Positions 28,106 to 35,656 of a DNA stretch of 64,000 bases are shown here, piece by piece (position 1 is the stretch's first letter; the number at the start of each line of letters is the position of its first letter). Below the pieces are notes generated by a model, which saw only the letters and a list, made by a program, of their open reading frames with translations, did not search any database and was not told the origin of the DNA. This DNA comes from Paracoccus tibetensis (GTDB lineage: Bacteria; Pseudomonadota; Alphaproteobacteria; Rhodobacterales; Rhodobacteraceae), in contig NZ_FMVT01000004.1 in assembly GCF_900102505.1 (NCBI RefSeq), positions 62,001 to 126,000 on the forward strand, given 5' to 3'. A program made the translations under genes and the position numbers.

Positions 28106-28533
28106 TGCCTGCCCCATTGCATCTGTTGCCTGCGGCCATCGCGCATCGGGCAGCCGGCCCCGGCCCACCGGCGCGGCCGGCGGTTCAGGCAGCAGTGCCG
28201 CCTCTCGGGATCGATTGGGTCCGTTCAGTCGGTGATGGCGCTGAGGCCACCACATCTTGTGTCGCTTTGGCTAACTGCCCACAAACTGCCGGGGGTGCGG
28301 TTCGGTTTCAACTGAATTTTTACGGCATCGTGGCATTGACAGGGTGCCGGCTCGGCCGCGCGAGATTCGCGCACAGCAGAGACACCGCGAACATGTCCCA
28401 AGCCCGTGGAAGACGCTTTAGCATCGTCTCTTCAACGCGTTAGTCGTAACTTTCCAGAACCTGTCCACAGGCTTATCCCGGGTTCTTCTTGTGGTTGTGC
28501 ACAGCGGTGCAAACTTGCAACGGGCGGCGCAAA
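28106..28533. other. 428-base intergenic region between long nrdJ and fau
   Basis: Non-coding; lower in GC than its surroundings. It is the leader and promoter region of the leftward nrdJ. It contains an NrdR-like box at 28247-28262, an A/T-rich patch near 28315-28325, and DnaA-box-like words CTGTCCACA (28461-28469) and TTGTGCACA (28495-28503). I see no B12 riboswitch box, no open frame with a ribosome site and no clear small-RNA structure. Confidence 0.6.
28247..28262 (-). promoter_or_regulatory. Candidate NrdR box upstream of the long nrdJ
   Basis: Minus-strand ACACAAGATGTGGTGG matches the NrdR consensus aCaCwAtATaTwGtGt at 12 of 16 positions. It lies about 150 bases before the start codon. 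Together with the box before the short nrdJ it suggests one repressor for both. Confidence 0.4.
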
Positions 28534-29079
28534 TCATTCGTATAGGGTCAGCATTCCCCGGTCCCTTACGATCAGGTCGAGCGGTTCGTCATGCGGACCG
28601 ACAGGGATCTCCGGCAGCTCCTGGCAGGCGAAGGCGAGGCCGATCGCGGTGACGGGACCGCTTCGGCGCAGTAATTGCAGGGTCCGGTCGTAGTAGCCGC
28701 CGCCATAGCCCAATCGGTTGCCGCCAGAATCGAAGCCGGCGAGCGGGACGATCAGGACGGAGGGGATCAGCACCGGCGCCGAATCACCCGGGTGCCGCGT
28801 GCCGAAGGGACCGGCCTCCAGGAGCTCGCCCGACCAGGCGCGGAAGATCAGGGGCACCGCCCGCCCGGGCACCACCGGCAGGCAGAGCGGACCCTCATGC
28901 GCCGCCATCCCCGCCCGCGGATCGGCCTCGCCGCGGATGGGCCAGTAGCCGGCCAAGGTGCTGCCGCGGTGGGGCAAGAGCGCCTCGATCAGGTGACGGT
29001 CGAGCGCGGCCTGATCGCCGCCTGCCTGCCGCGCGGCCAGAGCCTCGGCGCGCAGGCGGGCCTTCTCGGCGTCGCTCAC
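28534..29079 (-). CDS. fau: 5-formyltetrahydrofolate cyclo-ligase
   Basis: 181 residues, with a GTG start at 29079 whose GTGA overlaps the mgtE stop by three bases or so, so start choice rests on coupling. The enzyme converts 5-formyl-THF to methenyl-THF with ATP, rescuing a dead-end folate. Landmarks: N-terminal KARLRAEALAARQAG, and the signature GGNRLGYGGGYYDRTL near residue 130, which binds ATP and folate. In many bacteria 6S RNA lies next to this gene, but none is visible here. Confidence 0.92.
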   Translation of the reverse strand: MSDAEKARLRAEALAARQAGGDQAALDRHLIEALLPHRGSTLAGYWPIRGEADPRAGMAAHEGPLCLPVVPGRAVPLIFRAWSGELLEAGPFGTRHPGDSAPVLIPSVLIVPLAGFDSGGNRLGYGGGYYDRTLQLLRRSGPVTAIGLAFACQELPEIPVGPHDEPLDLIVRDRGMLTLYE

Positions 29080-30497
29080 AGCAGGATCAGCGTCGCCAGC
29101 CCGAGGAAGGCGAAAAAGCCCATCACGTCGGTCATGGTCGTCACGAAGGTCCCCGAGGCCAGCGCCGGATCGAGGCCCAGCTTCTCCAGCGACAGCGGCA
29201 CCAGCACGCCGCCAAGCGCCGCCACGATCTGGTTCACGATCATCGCGAGCCCCAGCACGATCCCGAGGTTGATGTCCCCGAAGATCAGCGCGCCCCCTGC
29301 CCCGAGGATCAGCGCCAGCCCGGCGCCGTTCAGCATGCCCGCGAACAGCTCGCGCTTGACCACGCGCTTGGCGTTCGAGCTGTTGAGGTCCCGCGTCGCC
29401 AGCGCCCGCACCGCGACGGCCAGCGACTGCGTGCCGGCGATGCCGCCGGTCGAGGCGACGATGGGCATCAGCGCGGCCAGCGCGACCAGCGCGGTGATCG
29501 TGTCCTCGAACTGCGTGATCACGATGGCCGAGAGCGAGGCGGTGAAGAGGTTCACGACCAGCCATGGCAGGCGCTGCTTCGCGGTGGTGAAAGCCCCGTC
29601 CGAGACGTGGCTCTCGTCGTTGACGCCGGCGAGGCGCAGGATGTCCTCCTCGTGCTCCTCGTCCAGCACCGCCATCGCGTCGTCGATGGTGATGACCCCG
29701 ACCAGCCGGTCATGCTCGTCCACCACGGGCGCCGAGATCAGGTGATACTGGTTGAAGACATAGGCCACGTCGCCTTCCTCGGCGAGAACGCCGATGGTGC
29801 GGAAGCTGTCCTCGGTCAGGTCCGTCAGGCGCACCTCGCGCTTGGCGGCCAGAAGCCGGCCGAGCGTGACGTAGCCGACCGGGTGGCGGCGCGGATCGAC
29901 CAGGATGATGTGGTAGAACTGCTCGGGCAGCCAGTCCTCGGCGCGCAGGAAGTCGATGGTCTCGCCCACCGTCCAGTGCTCGGGCGCGGTGACCACCTCG
30001 GACTGCATCAGCCGGCCGGCGGAATATTCGGGATAGGCCAGCGACTGCTGGACGGCGGCCCGGTCGACCTCGTCCAGCGCGGCGAGGATGGTGGCCTGGT
30101 CGCGTTCGTCCAGATCCTCGATCAGGTCCACGACATCGTCGCTGTCCATCTCGCGCACGGCCTCGGCCAGCACCTCGCGCGGCAGGAGGTCGATCACCTC
30201 CTCGCGGATGGACTCGTCGATCTCGGTCAGGATCTCGGCGTCGAACTCGCCGGAATAGAGGCCCATGAAGCTGCGCCGGTGGGCCGGGGTCAGCCGCTCG
30301 ATGATGTCTGCGATGTCGGCGCCGTGCATCGGCTCGAGCAACAGGTTCAGCCGTGCCGTATCGCCCGCCTCGATCGCCGCGTCGATCTCGGCCAGCAGTT
30401 CGCGGCTCGGGCCGAACTCCTCCTCGTCCCGGTCGGGATCGGGGGCGGTCTGGGCGCGGAGCGGGTCCTGCGGATCAGGGCGGAGATCTTCGGCCAT
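29076..30497 (-). CDS. mgtE: Magnesium transporter MgtE
   Basis: 473 residues, AAGGAG before the ATG at 30497. An acidic N domain of helical repeats (about 40-165) precedes two CBS domains (about 170-300), which bind Mg and shut the pore when cytoplasmic Mg is high. Five transmembrane helices follow (from about 320 on, beginning PWLVVNLFTASLSAIVITQFE), with GGIAGTQSLAVAVRALA and the typical MIVNQIVAALGGVLVPL and TMTDVMGFFAFLGLATL pore segments. Inner-membrane, forms homodimers. It overlaps fau at its 3' end and lies 50 bases from hisN. Confidence 0.95.
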   Translation of the reverse strand: MAEDLRPDPQDPLRAQTAPDPDRDEEEFGPSRELLAEIDAAIEAGDTARLNLLLEPMHGADIADIIERLTPAHRRSFMGLYSGEFDAEILTEIDESIREEVIDLLPREVLAEAVREMDSDDVVDLIEDLDERDQATILAALDEVDRAAVQQSLAYPEYSAGRLMQSEVVTAPEHWTVGETIDFLRAEDWLPEQFYHIILVDPRRHPVGYVTLGRLLAAKREVRLTDLTEDSFRTIGVLAEEGDVAYVFNQYHLISAPVVDEHDRLVGVITIDDAMAVLDEEHEEDILRLAGVNDESHVSDGAFTTAKQRLPWLVVNLFTASLSAIVITQFEDTITALVALAALMPIVASTGGIAGTQSLAVAVRALATRDLNSSNAKRVVKRELFAGMLNGAGLALILGAGGALIFGDINLGIVLGLAMIVNQIVAALGGVLVPLSLEKLGLDPALASGTFVTTMTDVMGFFAFLGLATLILL

Positions 30498-30547
30498 TCG
30501 GCGCTCCTTGCTATGTCGACTGTCTCGGTGGTCGTCGGCGTGTCGCC

Positions 30548-31333
30548 TCAACGGTTCAGAAGATCAAGCGTTGCGCGGTGCAGCACCGGGCTTGCCGCCG
30601 CGACGACCTGCCCGCCCTCATGCGCGGGGCCGCCCTGCCAGTTCGTGACGATGCCGCCGGCGGCCTCGACCACCGCCAAGGGACCCGCGATGTCGTAGGC
30701 CTGAAGCCCCGCCTCGATCACCAGGTCGATCTGGCCGAGCGCCAGAAGACCGTAGGCGTAGCAGTCCAGCCCGTAGCGCGTGAGCTGCACGTGCTCCGCC
30801 ACGTTGCGGAAGGCCGCGGCTTCGGCCGGGCTGCCGATCTCGGGGAAGGTGGTCATCAGCCGCGCCTCGGCGAGCCGAGTCGTGCCGCGCACCGAGAGCG
30901 GCGTCTCGATCCCGGCGCGCAGATGGCGGGCGCGGCCCAGGCCGCCCTCGAACCGCTCGCCCGTGTAGGGCTGGTCGATGAGGCCATAGCGCACGCCCGT
31001 GTCGTCGGTCAGCCCGATGAGGACGCCCCAGCTGGCCGCGCCGCACAGGAACGCCCGCGTGCCGTCGATCGGATCGAGAACCCAGGTGAGGCCGCTCTCG
31101 CCCGCCTGCGTGCCGAACTCCTCGCCGAGGATCGCATCTGCGGGGCGGCGCCGGGCCAGGACCTCGCGCATCGCCAGCTCGGCGGCGCGGTCGGCGGCGG
31201 TCACCGGGTCGAAGCCCTCGAGCAGCTTGTTGTCGGCGGCCAGCCCCGCCTGCCGGAAATGGGGAAGGATCGCGGCGGCCGCGGCATCGGCCATCTCATG
31301 CGCGGTCGCAACGATCTGATCGGCATCCTGCAT
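30548..31333 (-). CDS. hisN: Histidinol-phosphatase, inositol monophosphatase family
   Basis: 261 residues. The inositol-monophosphatase metal sites are complete: GEEFG, then WVLDPIDGTRAF, and YDIAGPLAVVEAAGG near the C-terminus. Proteins of this form in actinobacteria and alphaproteobacteria dephosphorylate histidinol phosphate, step eight of histidine synthesis, so HisN is the preferred call, though inositol or other phosphate monoesters are possible. The start ATGCAGGATG itself overlaps one copy of a repeated CATGCAGG word whose other copies lie upstream, next to an XRE regulator. Confidence 0.85.
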   Translation of the reverse strand: MQDADQIVATAHEMADAAAAAILPHFRQAGLAADNKLLEGFDPVTAADRAAELAMREVLARRRPADAILGEEFGTQAGESGLTWVLDPIDGTRAFLCGAASWGVLIGLTDDTGVRYGLIDQPYTGERFEGGLGRARHLRAGIETPLSVRGTTRLAEARLMTTFPEIGSPAEAAAFRNVAEHVQLTRYGLDCYAYGLLALGQIDLVIEAGLQAYDIAGPLAVVEAAGGIVTNWQGGPAHEGGQVVAAASPVLHRATLDLLNR

Positions 31334-31455
31334 GGCGGCCTCCTGCCCTGAAAGTCATGCAGGATGTAACGCGCCTGCCGGGCAGAGGCCAGCCACAGGC
31401 AGCCCGTTTCATGAAGACGTCATGCAGGTGCCGGCGGGACCGGCACCTGCATGAC
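31324..31455. promoter_or_regulatory. Cluster of repeated CATGCAGG words, with a perfect 16-bp inverted repeat
   Basis: CATGCAGG or its complement occurs four times in 132 bases: 31327-31334 (inverse), 31356-31363, 31421-31428 and 31446-31453 (inverse). The first pair extends to an 11-base inverted repeat (31324-31334 with 31356-31366). The second pair extends to a perfect 16-base inverted repeat, 31419-31434 with 31440-31455, and a 5-base loop. It occupies the region between the XRE gene and the hisN start. Reading: operator array or a stable hairpin; no T run follows, so it is not an ordinary terminator. Confidence 0.6.
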
Positions 31456-31464
31456 TTGATCCTC

Positions 31465-31824
31465 TCAGGCGGCGTCGGACAGGACGCGGGCCAGCTCGAA
31501 GATCTGGCGGCGCTGCGCCGGCGGCATGGCATAGTAGGACCGCACCAGTTGCAGCGCCTCCTTGTCGGCGAAGATATCGCCCTCGACCGCCTCGGCCGGA
31601 GCGCCTTCCTGCAACCCTTCGAAGAAGAAGCTGACCGGCACGTCCACCGCCCGCGCGATGTCCCACAGCCGCGAGGCCGAGACGCGGTTCATCCCCGTCT
31701 CGTACTTCTGGATCTGCTGGAACTTGATCCCGACCCGGTCCGCCAGCTGCTGCTGGGTCATCCCGATCATCCAGCGACGATGGCGAATTCGCTTGCCGAC
31801 ATGTACATCAACACCGTGTTTCAT
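31465..31824 (-). CDS. XRE-family helix-turn-helix regulator
   Basis: 119 residues from the ATG at 31824, starting MKHGVDVHVGKRIRHRR. The helix-turn-helix (about 15-70) contains MTQQQLADRVGIKFQQIQKYE and ends TGMNRVSASRLWDIARAV, which is the form widespread as a single-copy regulator in Rhodobacteraceae. The rest is a short C-terminal dimerisation tail. It is divergent from the Bax-inhibitor-like gene at 32098 and upstream of hisN in the same direction; the CATGCAGG cluster next to its end may be its operator. Confidence 0.9.
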   Translation of the reverse strand: MKHGVDVHVGKRIRHRRWMIGMTQQQLADRVGIKFQQIQKYETGMNRVSASRLWDIARAVDVPVSFFFEGLQEGAPAEAVEGDIFADKEALQLVRSYYAMPPAQRRQIFELARVLSDAA

Positions 31825-32022
31825 CACATACTCTCCACACAACTCAGGCGGCATTATCCCGGCGCCGTTCGCTTTTCGAGTGTCATTATGGTTAATGACT
31901 GCGTTTCTGACCAAAAAGACAGGTCTGATACAACCTGGGCGGGATCACGGTTCCGGCAAAGGCAGGACTGCCCGGCCGAGGTCACATCGGTGACAGCGCG
32001 TACAATCGTCGCGGCCTCGGCA

Positions 32023-32051
32023 TTGAATTGCGGCGGCTTTCGTCCGATATT
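32023..32051 (+). promoter_or_regulatory. Candidate promoter of the Bax-inhibitor-like gene
   Basis: TTGAAT (32023) and GATATT (32046) are 17 bases apart, 47 bases before the ATG. A 5-base inverted repeat GTCAC-ATCG-GTGAC at 31981-31994 lies just upstream and might bind a regulator. Confidence 0.4.
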
Positions 32052-32097
32052 GCTGTCACACGCGGAGCTTTCCGCGACACGCATAGGGGAGACATCG

Positions 32098-32832
32098 ATG
32101 GCAGATTACAACACGTACCGGACAGCCCAGGGCGTCGGCACCCGCGGTGCGGTGATCGACGAGGGCCTCCGGGCCTACATGAACAAGGTTTATGGACTGA
32201 TGGCGGCCGGCATGGGTGTGACTGCCGTCGCAGCCTACGGCACCGCGACCGCGGCAATGAACAGCCCCGAGGTGGCGCAGGTCCTCTACGGCAGCCCTCT
32301 GCGGTGGGTGATCATGTTCGCGCCGCTGCTGATGGTCTTCGCCTTCGGCGCGGCCATCAACCGACTGTCCGTCTCGGCGGCCACCGGCGTCTTCTACGCC
32401 TTCGCCGCGCTGATGGGCGTGTCGATCAGCTCGATCTTCCTCGTCTTCACGGGCGTCTCGATCGTGCAGACCTTCCTCGTGACGGCGATCGCCTTCGCGG
32501 GCCTGTCGCTCTGGGGCTACACCACGAAGAAGGACATCTCGGGCTGGGGCAGCTTCCTGATCATGGGCGTGATCGGCCTGATCGTCGCCTCGATCGTGAA
32601 CATCTTCCTGCAGTCCTCGGGCATGCAGTTCGCGATCTCGGTCCTCGGCGTGCTGATCTTCGCGGGCCTGACGGCCTATGACACGCAGAACATCAAGAAC
32701 ACCTACCTTCAGATGTCGGGCTTGGACGCGGACTTCATCGGCAAGTCGGCGATCATGGGGGCGCTGCGCCTCTACCTCGACTTCCTGAACCTCTTCATGT
32801 TCCTCCTGCAATTCCTCGGCAACCGCGAGTGA
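32098..32832 (+). CDS. Bax inhibitor-1/YccA (TMBIM) family membrane protein
   Basis: 244 residues with AGGGGAG before the ATG at 32098. Seven hydrophobic segments run from about residue 30 to the end. The family pattern is seen at the N-terminus (LRAYMNKVYGLMAAGMGVTAVAAY) and the end, GLTAYDTQNIKNTYLQMSG with the conserved aspartate pair region, then RLYLDFLNLFMFLLQFLG. In Bacillus the homologue conducts calcium; YccA in E. coli binds FtsH. It sits behind a divergent XRE regulator and ahead of a strong terminator. Confidence 0.93.
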   Translation: MADYNTYRTAQGVGTRGAVIDEGLRAYMNKVYGLMAAGMGVTAVAAYGTATAAMNSPEVAQVLYGSPLRWVIMFAPLLMVFAFGAAINRLSVSAATGVFYAFAALMGVSISSIFLVFTGVSIVQTFLVTAIAFAGLSLWGYTTKKDISGWGSFLIMGVIGLIVASIVNIFLQSSGMQFAISVLGVLIFAGLTAYDTQNIKNTYLQMSGLDADFIGKSAIMGALRLYLDFLNLFMFLLQFLGNRE

Positions 32833-32852
32833 TCGCAGCGCCTTGAAACGAC

Positions 32853-32882
32853 AAAGCCCCGCCGGAGACGGCGGGGCTTTTT
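32853..32882. terminator. Bidirectional terminator
   Basis: AAAGCCCCGCC-GGAGAC-GGCGGGGCTTT followed by TT, an 11-bp stem with A and T borders. It ends the Bax-inhibitor-like gene and serves the convergent LLM oxidoreductase at 32904. Confidence 0.93.
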
Positions 32883-32903
32883 CTTTGCGCTAGGGCGCTG
32901 CGC

Positions 32904-33911
32904 TCAGGCGGCCGCAGGCAGATGGATGTCCTGCATCACCTCGGCGGCGATCTCGAAGCTCCGCAGGCGCGCGGCGTGGTCGTGGATCTGGCCGGTCAGG
33001 ATGATCTCGTCCGGCCGGTGCTGGGCCACCAGCCCTGCCAGCTGACCCTGCACCTCGGCGGGTGTTCCCACTGCCGTGACCTGCAGCGCCCGGTCCACGG
33101 CCTGCCGCATCGGCTGGCCGATCTCGGCGTCGATGTCGTCCACGGGGGCCGGCAGTTTGCCCGGCTGGCCCGTCCGCAGCCGGGCGAAGGCCAGCTGCAT
33201 CGTGGTCCGCAGCCGCGCGGCCTCGGCCGAGGTCTCGGCCGCGAAGACGTTGACCGCCATCATCGCCCGCGGGCGCTGGCCCCAGGGCGAGGGGCGGAAG
33301 CGCTCGCGATAGATGGCCAGTGCCTGGTCCAGGTCGTCGGGCGCGAAATGGCTGGCAAAGGCATAGGGCAGGCCCAGATGCGCGGCCAGCTGCGCCCCGA
33401 ACAGGCTGCTGCCGAGGATCCAGACGGGCACGTTCGTCCCCTCGCCCGGAAGCGCGCGCACGGCCGCGCCCGGCCGTTCGGGGCCCAGATAATCCAGCAG
33501 CTCGACGACGTCCTGCGGGAAGCTGTCGGCCATCGGATCCCGCCGCAAGGCCCGCACGACGGCGCCGTCGCCCCCCGGCGCGCGGCCGAGACCGAGATCG
33601 ATCCGGTCCGGGAACGCCGTCGCCAGCGTGCCGAAGGCCTCGGCGACGGTCAGCGGCGCGTGGTTCGGCAGCATGATGCCGCCCGCGCCCACGCGGATGC
33701 TGCGCGTCTTCTGCGCGATCAGCCCCAGAAGGACGGCGGTGGCCGCGCTGGCGATGCCCGGCATGTTGTGATGCTCGGCCATCCAGAAGCGGTGATAGCC
33801 CCAGCCTTCCGCATGCTGCGCAAGGTCGATGGAGGCGGCGATGGCATCGGCCGCGGTCTTGCCCTCGGGCACCGGCGACAGATCCAGAAGCGAATAGGGA
33901 AGCTGTGTCAT
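32904..33911 (-). CDS. LLM-class flavin-dependent oxidoreductase (luciferase-like, YhbW type)
   Basis: 335 residues. TIM-barrel flavin monooxygenase of the bacterial luciferase superfamily: [18 protein letters not shown] at the start, [23 protein letters not shown] (family hallmark), then [13 protein letters not shown] and [17 protein letters not shown]. The C-terminal part is typical of the single-subunit group with the family member YhbW. Substrate unknown. It stands alone between a terminator and an acetyltransferase. Confidence 0.88.
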   Translation of the reverse strand: MTQLPYSLLDLSPVPEGKTAADAIAASIDLAQHAEGWGYHRFWMAEHHNMPGIASAATAVLLGLIAQKTRSIRVGAGGIMLPNHAPLTVAEAFGTLATAFPDRIDLGLGRAPGGDGAVVRALRRDPMADSFPQDVVELLDYLGPERPGAAVRALPGEGTNVPVWILGSSLFGAQLAAHLGLPYAFASHFAPDDLDQALAIYRERFRPSPWGQRPRAMMAVNVFAAETSAEAARLRTTMQLAFARLRTGQPGKLPAPVDDIDAEIGQPMRQAVDRALQVTAVGTPAEVQGQLAGLVAQHRPDEIILTGQIHDHAARLRSFEIAAEVMQDIHLPAAA

Positions 33912-34008
33912 CCCCCTGATCTAGGGGCCGCCGCGCCTGCTTCCAGTGCGCGCGGGCATCTTCTGTGCAGAAATATCCTCAGGGGGTGAATGGCGCCGCC
34001 GGCGACAG

Positions 34009-34028
34009 AGGGGGCGCGAGCGCCCCCT
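34009..34028. terminator. GC hairpin downstream of the acetyltransferase
   Basis: AGGGGGCGC-GA-GCGCCCCCT, a 9-bp perfect stem with a two-base centre, 22 bases past the leftward acetyltransferase stop. There is no T run, so it may act as a stabilising 3' hairpin. The 40 bases before it (from 33969, AAATATCC ... GGGGGTGAAT) have the look of a Rhodobacteraceae intergenic repeat. Confidence 0.5.
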
Positions 34029-34049
34029 GCCGTCGACACCTGACCAGCC

Positions 34050-34640
34050 TCAGCCCATCTTGCGCAGATAGGTCCAGGTGGGCACCCGCGCCCCGCGGGC
34101 CACCGACCAGCTTTCGGCATCGCCCAGATAGACGAAGCCGCAATTCGTCAGCACCCGCGCCGAGCCCGGATTGTCTTGGAACGCCTCGGCGAACAGCGTG
34201 CGGGCGCCGTGCGGGTTGGCGGCGACCAGCGCGGCCACGGCCTCGGTCGCGAAGCCCGTGTTCCAGAAGCCGGCACCGATCCAGAAGCCAAGCTCGGACT
34301 GCTCGCCCTCCATCCGCGTCAGCGACACGACGCCCAGAAGCTCGGCCAGGCGGTTCTGGCTGCCGTCGATGGCCCAGACATCCTCGGTCCGCTTGGCAGA
34401 GAGCGCACGCGCGACGAAGGCCTCGGAGGCGCCCGGTGGCAGGGGATGGGGAATGGCCCGCGTGCCCTCGGCCACGCGGCGGTCGGCGGTGTAGTGGGCG
34501 ATCAGCCCGGCATCGGACGGGCGCAGCGGGCGCAGCGTGAAGCGTTCGGTCTCGATCACCGGCTGATCCAGCACCGCGGCGCCAATCGCGTTCAGGTCGT
34601 CCAATCTCGTACCCTCCCTCAGGGGTGCGGACATCACCAT
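34050..34640 (-). CDS. GNAT-family N-acetyltransferase (RimJ/RimL type)
   Basis: 196 residues starting at the ATG at 34640, where GGAGG is four bases upstream; another ATG two codons later (34634) is possible. Residues 40-190 form the GNAT domain: TERFTLRPLRPSDAGLIAHY, ELGFWIGAGFWNTGFATEAV (acetyl-CoA loop region) and NPGSARVLTNCGFVYLG are the RimJ/RimL-like signatures. It probably acetylates a protein N-terminus or a small molecule; the target is not evident. Confidence 0.88.
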   Translation of the reverse strand: MVMSAPLREGTRLDDLNAIGAAVLDQPVIETERFTLRPLRPSDAGLIAHYTADRRVAEGTRAIPHPLPPGASEAFVARALSAKRTEDVWAIDGSQNRLAELLGVVSLTRMEGEQSELGFWIGAGFWNTGFATEAVAALVAANPHGARTLFAEAFQDNPGSARVLTNCGFVYLGDAESWSVARGARVPTWTYLRKMG

Positions 34641-34689
34641 GTTCCCTCCTCCGGAAACCGGCCATGAATACAACTACAGAAACGACCGA

Positions 34690-34718
34690 GGGGGACCGGC
34701 CTTTCGCCGATCCCCCCC
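34690..34718 (-). terminator. Hairpin terminator after rpmA
   Basis: A stem of GGGGGA/TCCCCC, one mismatch, then CGGC/GCCG closes a 5-base loop, followed on the leftward side by CTCGGTCG rather than T. A second small hairpin AACAT-CGAA-ATGTT (34721-34734) lies between it and the rpmA stop at 34744. Confidence 0.6.
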
Positions 34719-34743
34719 TTAACATCGAAATGTTACGCTGAGG

Positions 34744-35016
34744 TTACTCGGCGGCCTCGAGGCTCGCGGGGATCACCGAAATGAAGGTGCGGCCCTTGAG
34801 ACCCTTGCGGAACGTCACGTGACCATCGGTCAGGGCGAACAGCGTGTGGTCCTTGCCCATGCCGACGTTCTGGCCCGGCCACCAGGTGGTGCCGCGCTGA
34901 CGCACGATGATGTTGCCCGCGATGGCGGCCTGGCCGCCGAACAGCTTGACGCCAAGACGGCGACCGGCGGAATCGCGACCGTTGCGGGAGGAACCGCCTG
35001 CTTTCTTGTGTGCCAT
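34744..35016 (-). CDS. rpmA: 50S ribosomal protein L27
   Basis: 90 residues, beginning [18 protein letters not shown], the L27 N-terminal tail that reaches the peptidyl-transferase centre. Continues [23 protein letters not shown], typical. TAAGGAG, which includes the rplU stop, is its ribosome site. It follows rplU by 12 bases in the conserved rplU-rpmA order. Confidence 0.98.
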   Translation of the reverse strand: MAHKKAGGSSRNGRDSAGRRLGVKLFGGQAAIAGNIIVRQRGTTWWPGQNVGMGKDHTLFALTDGHVTFRKGLKGRTFISVIPASLEAAE

Positions 35017-35028
35017 GGGTAACTCTCC

Positions 35029-35400
35029 TTAGGCTTGAGCCGGCTCGGCCTTGGCGCGGGCGCCGAGGGCGGGTTTCACGCCGGTCTTGTCGGCGCCGTT
35101 GTCCAGCACGTCGGTGACGCGCAGCAGCGTCAGCTGCTGGCGATGGCCGCGGGTGCGCTGCGAGCTGTGCTTGCGGCGGCGCTTGACATAGGTGACGACC
35201 TTGTCGGCCTTGATCTGGTCGATGACCTCGGCCTGCACGCAGGCACCGCTGACCAGCGGCGCGCCCAGGGTCGATCCGACCATCAGAATCTCGTTGAACT
35301 GGACCTTCTCGCCAGCCGCGGCATTCAGCTTCTCGACGCGCAGGACATCGCCTGCCTGCACCTTGTACTGCTTGCCGCCAGTCTTCAGAACCGCGAACAT
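35029..35400 (-). CDS. rplU: 50S ribosomal protein L21
   Basis: 123 residues from the ATG at 35400. L21 signature MFAVLKTGGKQYKVQAGD, then KVVTYVKRRRKHSSQRTRGHRQ. The C-terminal 25 residues are an Ala/Lys-rich extension beyond the E. coli length (103), common in alphaproteobacteria. A good promoter lies about 150 bases upstream. Confidence 0.98.
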   Translation of the reverse strand: MFAVLKTGGKQYKVQAGDVLRVEKLNAAAGEKVQFNEILMVGSTLGAPLVSGACVQAEVIDQIKADKVVTYVKRRRKHSSQRTRGHRQQLTLLRVTDVLDNGADKTGVKPALGARAKAEPAQA

Positions 35401-35547
35401 CGCTTTCTTCCTTCGTGCTCCGCGTCCTGCGGCCCCGGCCTTGGCCGGTGTTCTAGGGGCAAGCCCCGCCTTCGGACAGCGCACCCTTGTGGGTGTCATT
35501 GAAAAACAGATCACCGGCCAAGGGCGGATGCCCGGCCGGTTGAGGCG

Positions 35548-35576
35548 GATATGGCGGAAGGGGCGGACCAAGTCAA
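35548..35576 (-). promoter_or_regulatory. Promoter of rplU-rpmA
   Basis: Leftward TTGACT (35571-35576) and CATATC (35548-35553) are exactly 17 bases apart. Transcription would start about 140 bases before rplU, giving a leader that could hold ribosomal autoregulation. Confidence 0.6.
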
Positions 35577-35656
35577 GCGAGGGCGTCGCGGGAATCGGTG
35601 CAACTTTCCCCCCTCGCCGCGGCTTTGTGGTGAAGTCACAACGAAAGCTGCATCAC

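Noticed and set aside
28336-28370. TTGACA as start of a small RNA on the plus strand
   Set aside because: No reasonable -10 hexamer at 16-18 bases and no terminator behind it.
28106-28400. Cobalamin riboswitch before nrdJ
   Set aside because: No B12-box sequence is visible on the minus strand in the leader.
28106-28533. Chromosomal origin because of DnaA-like words
   Set aside because: Only two weak words, and none of the usual origin neighbours.
29040-29120. 6S RNA near fau
   Set aside because: fau is directly overlapped by mgtE, leaving no space on the usual side.
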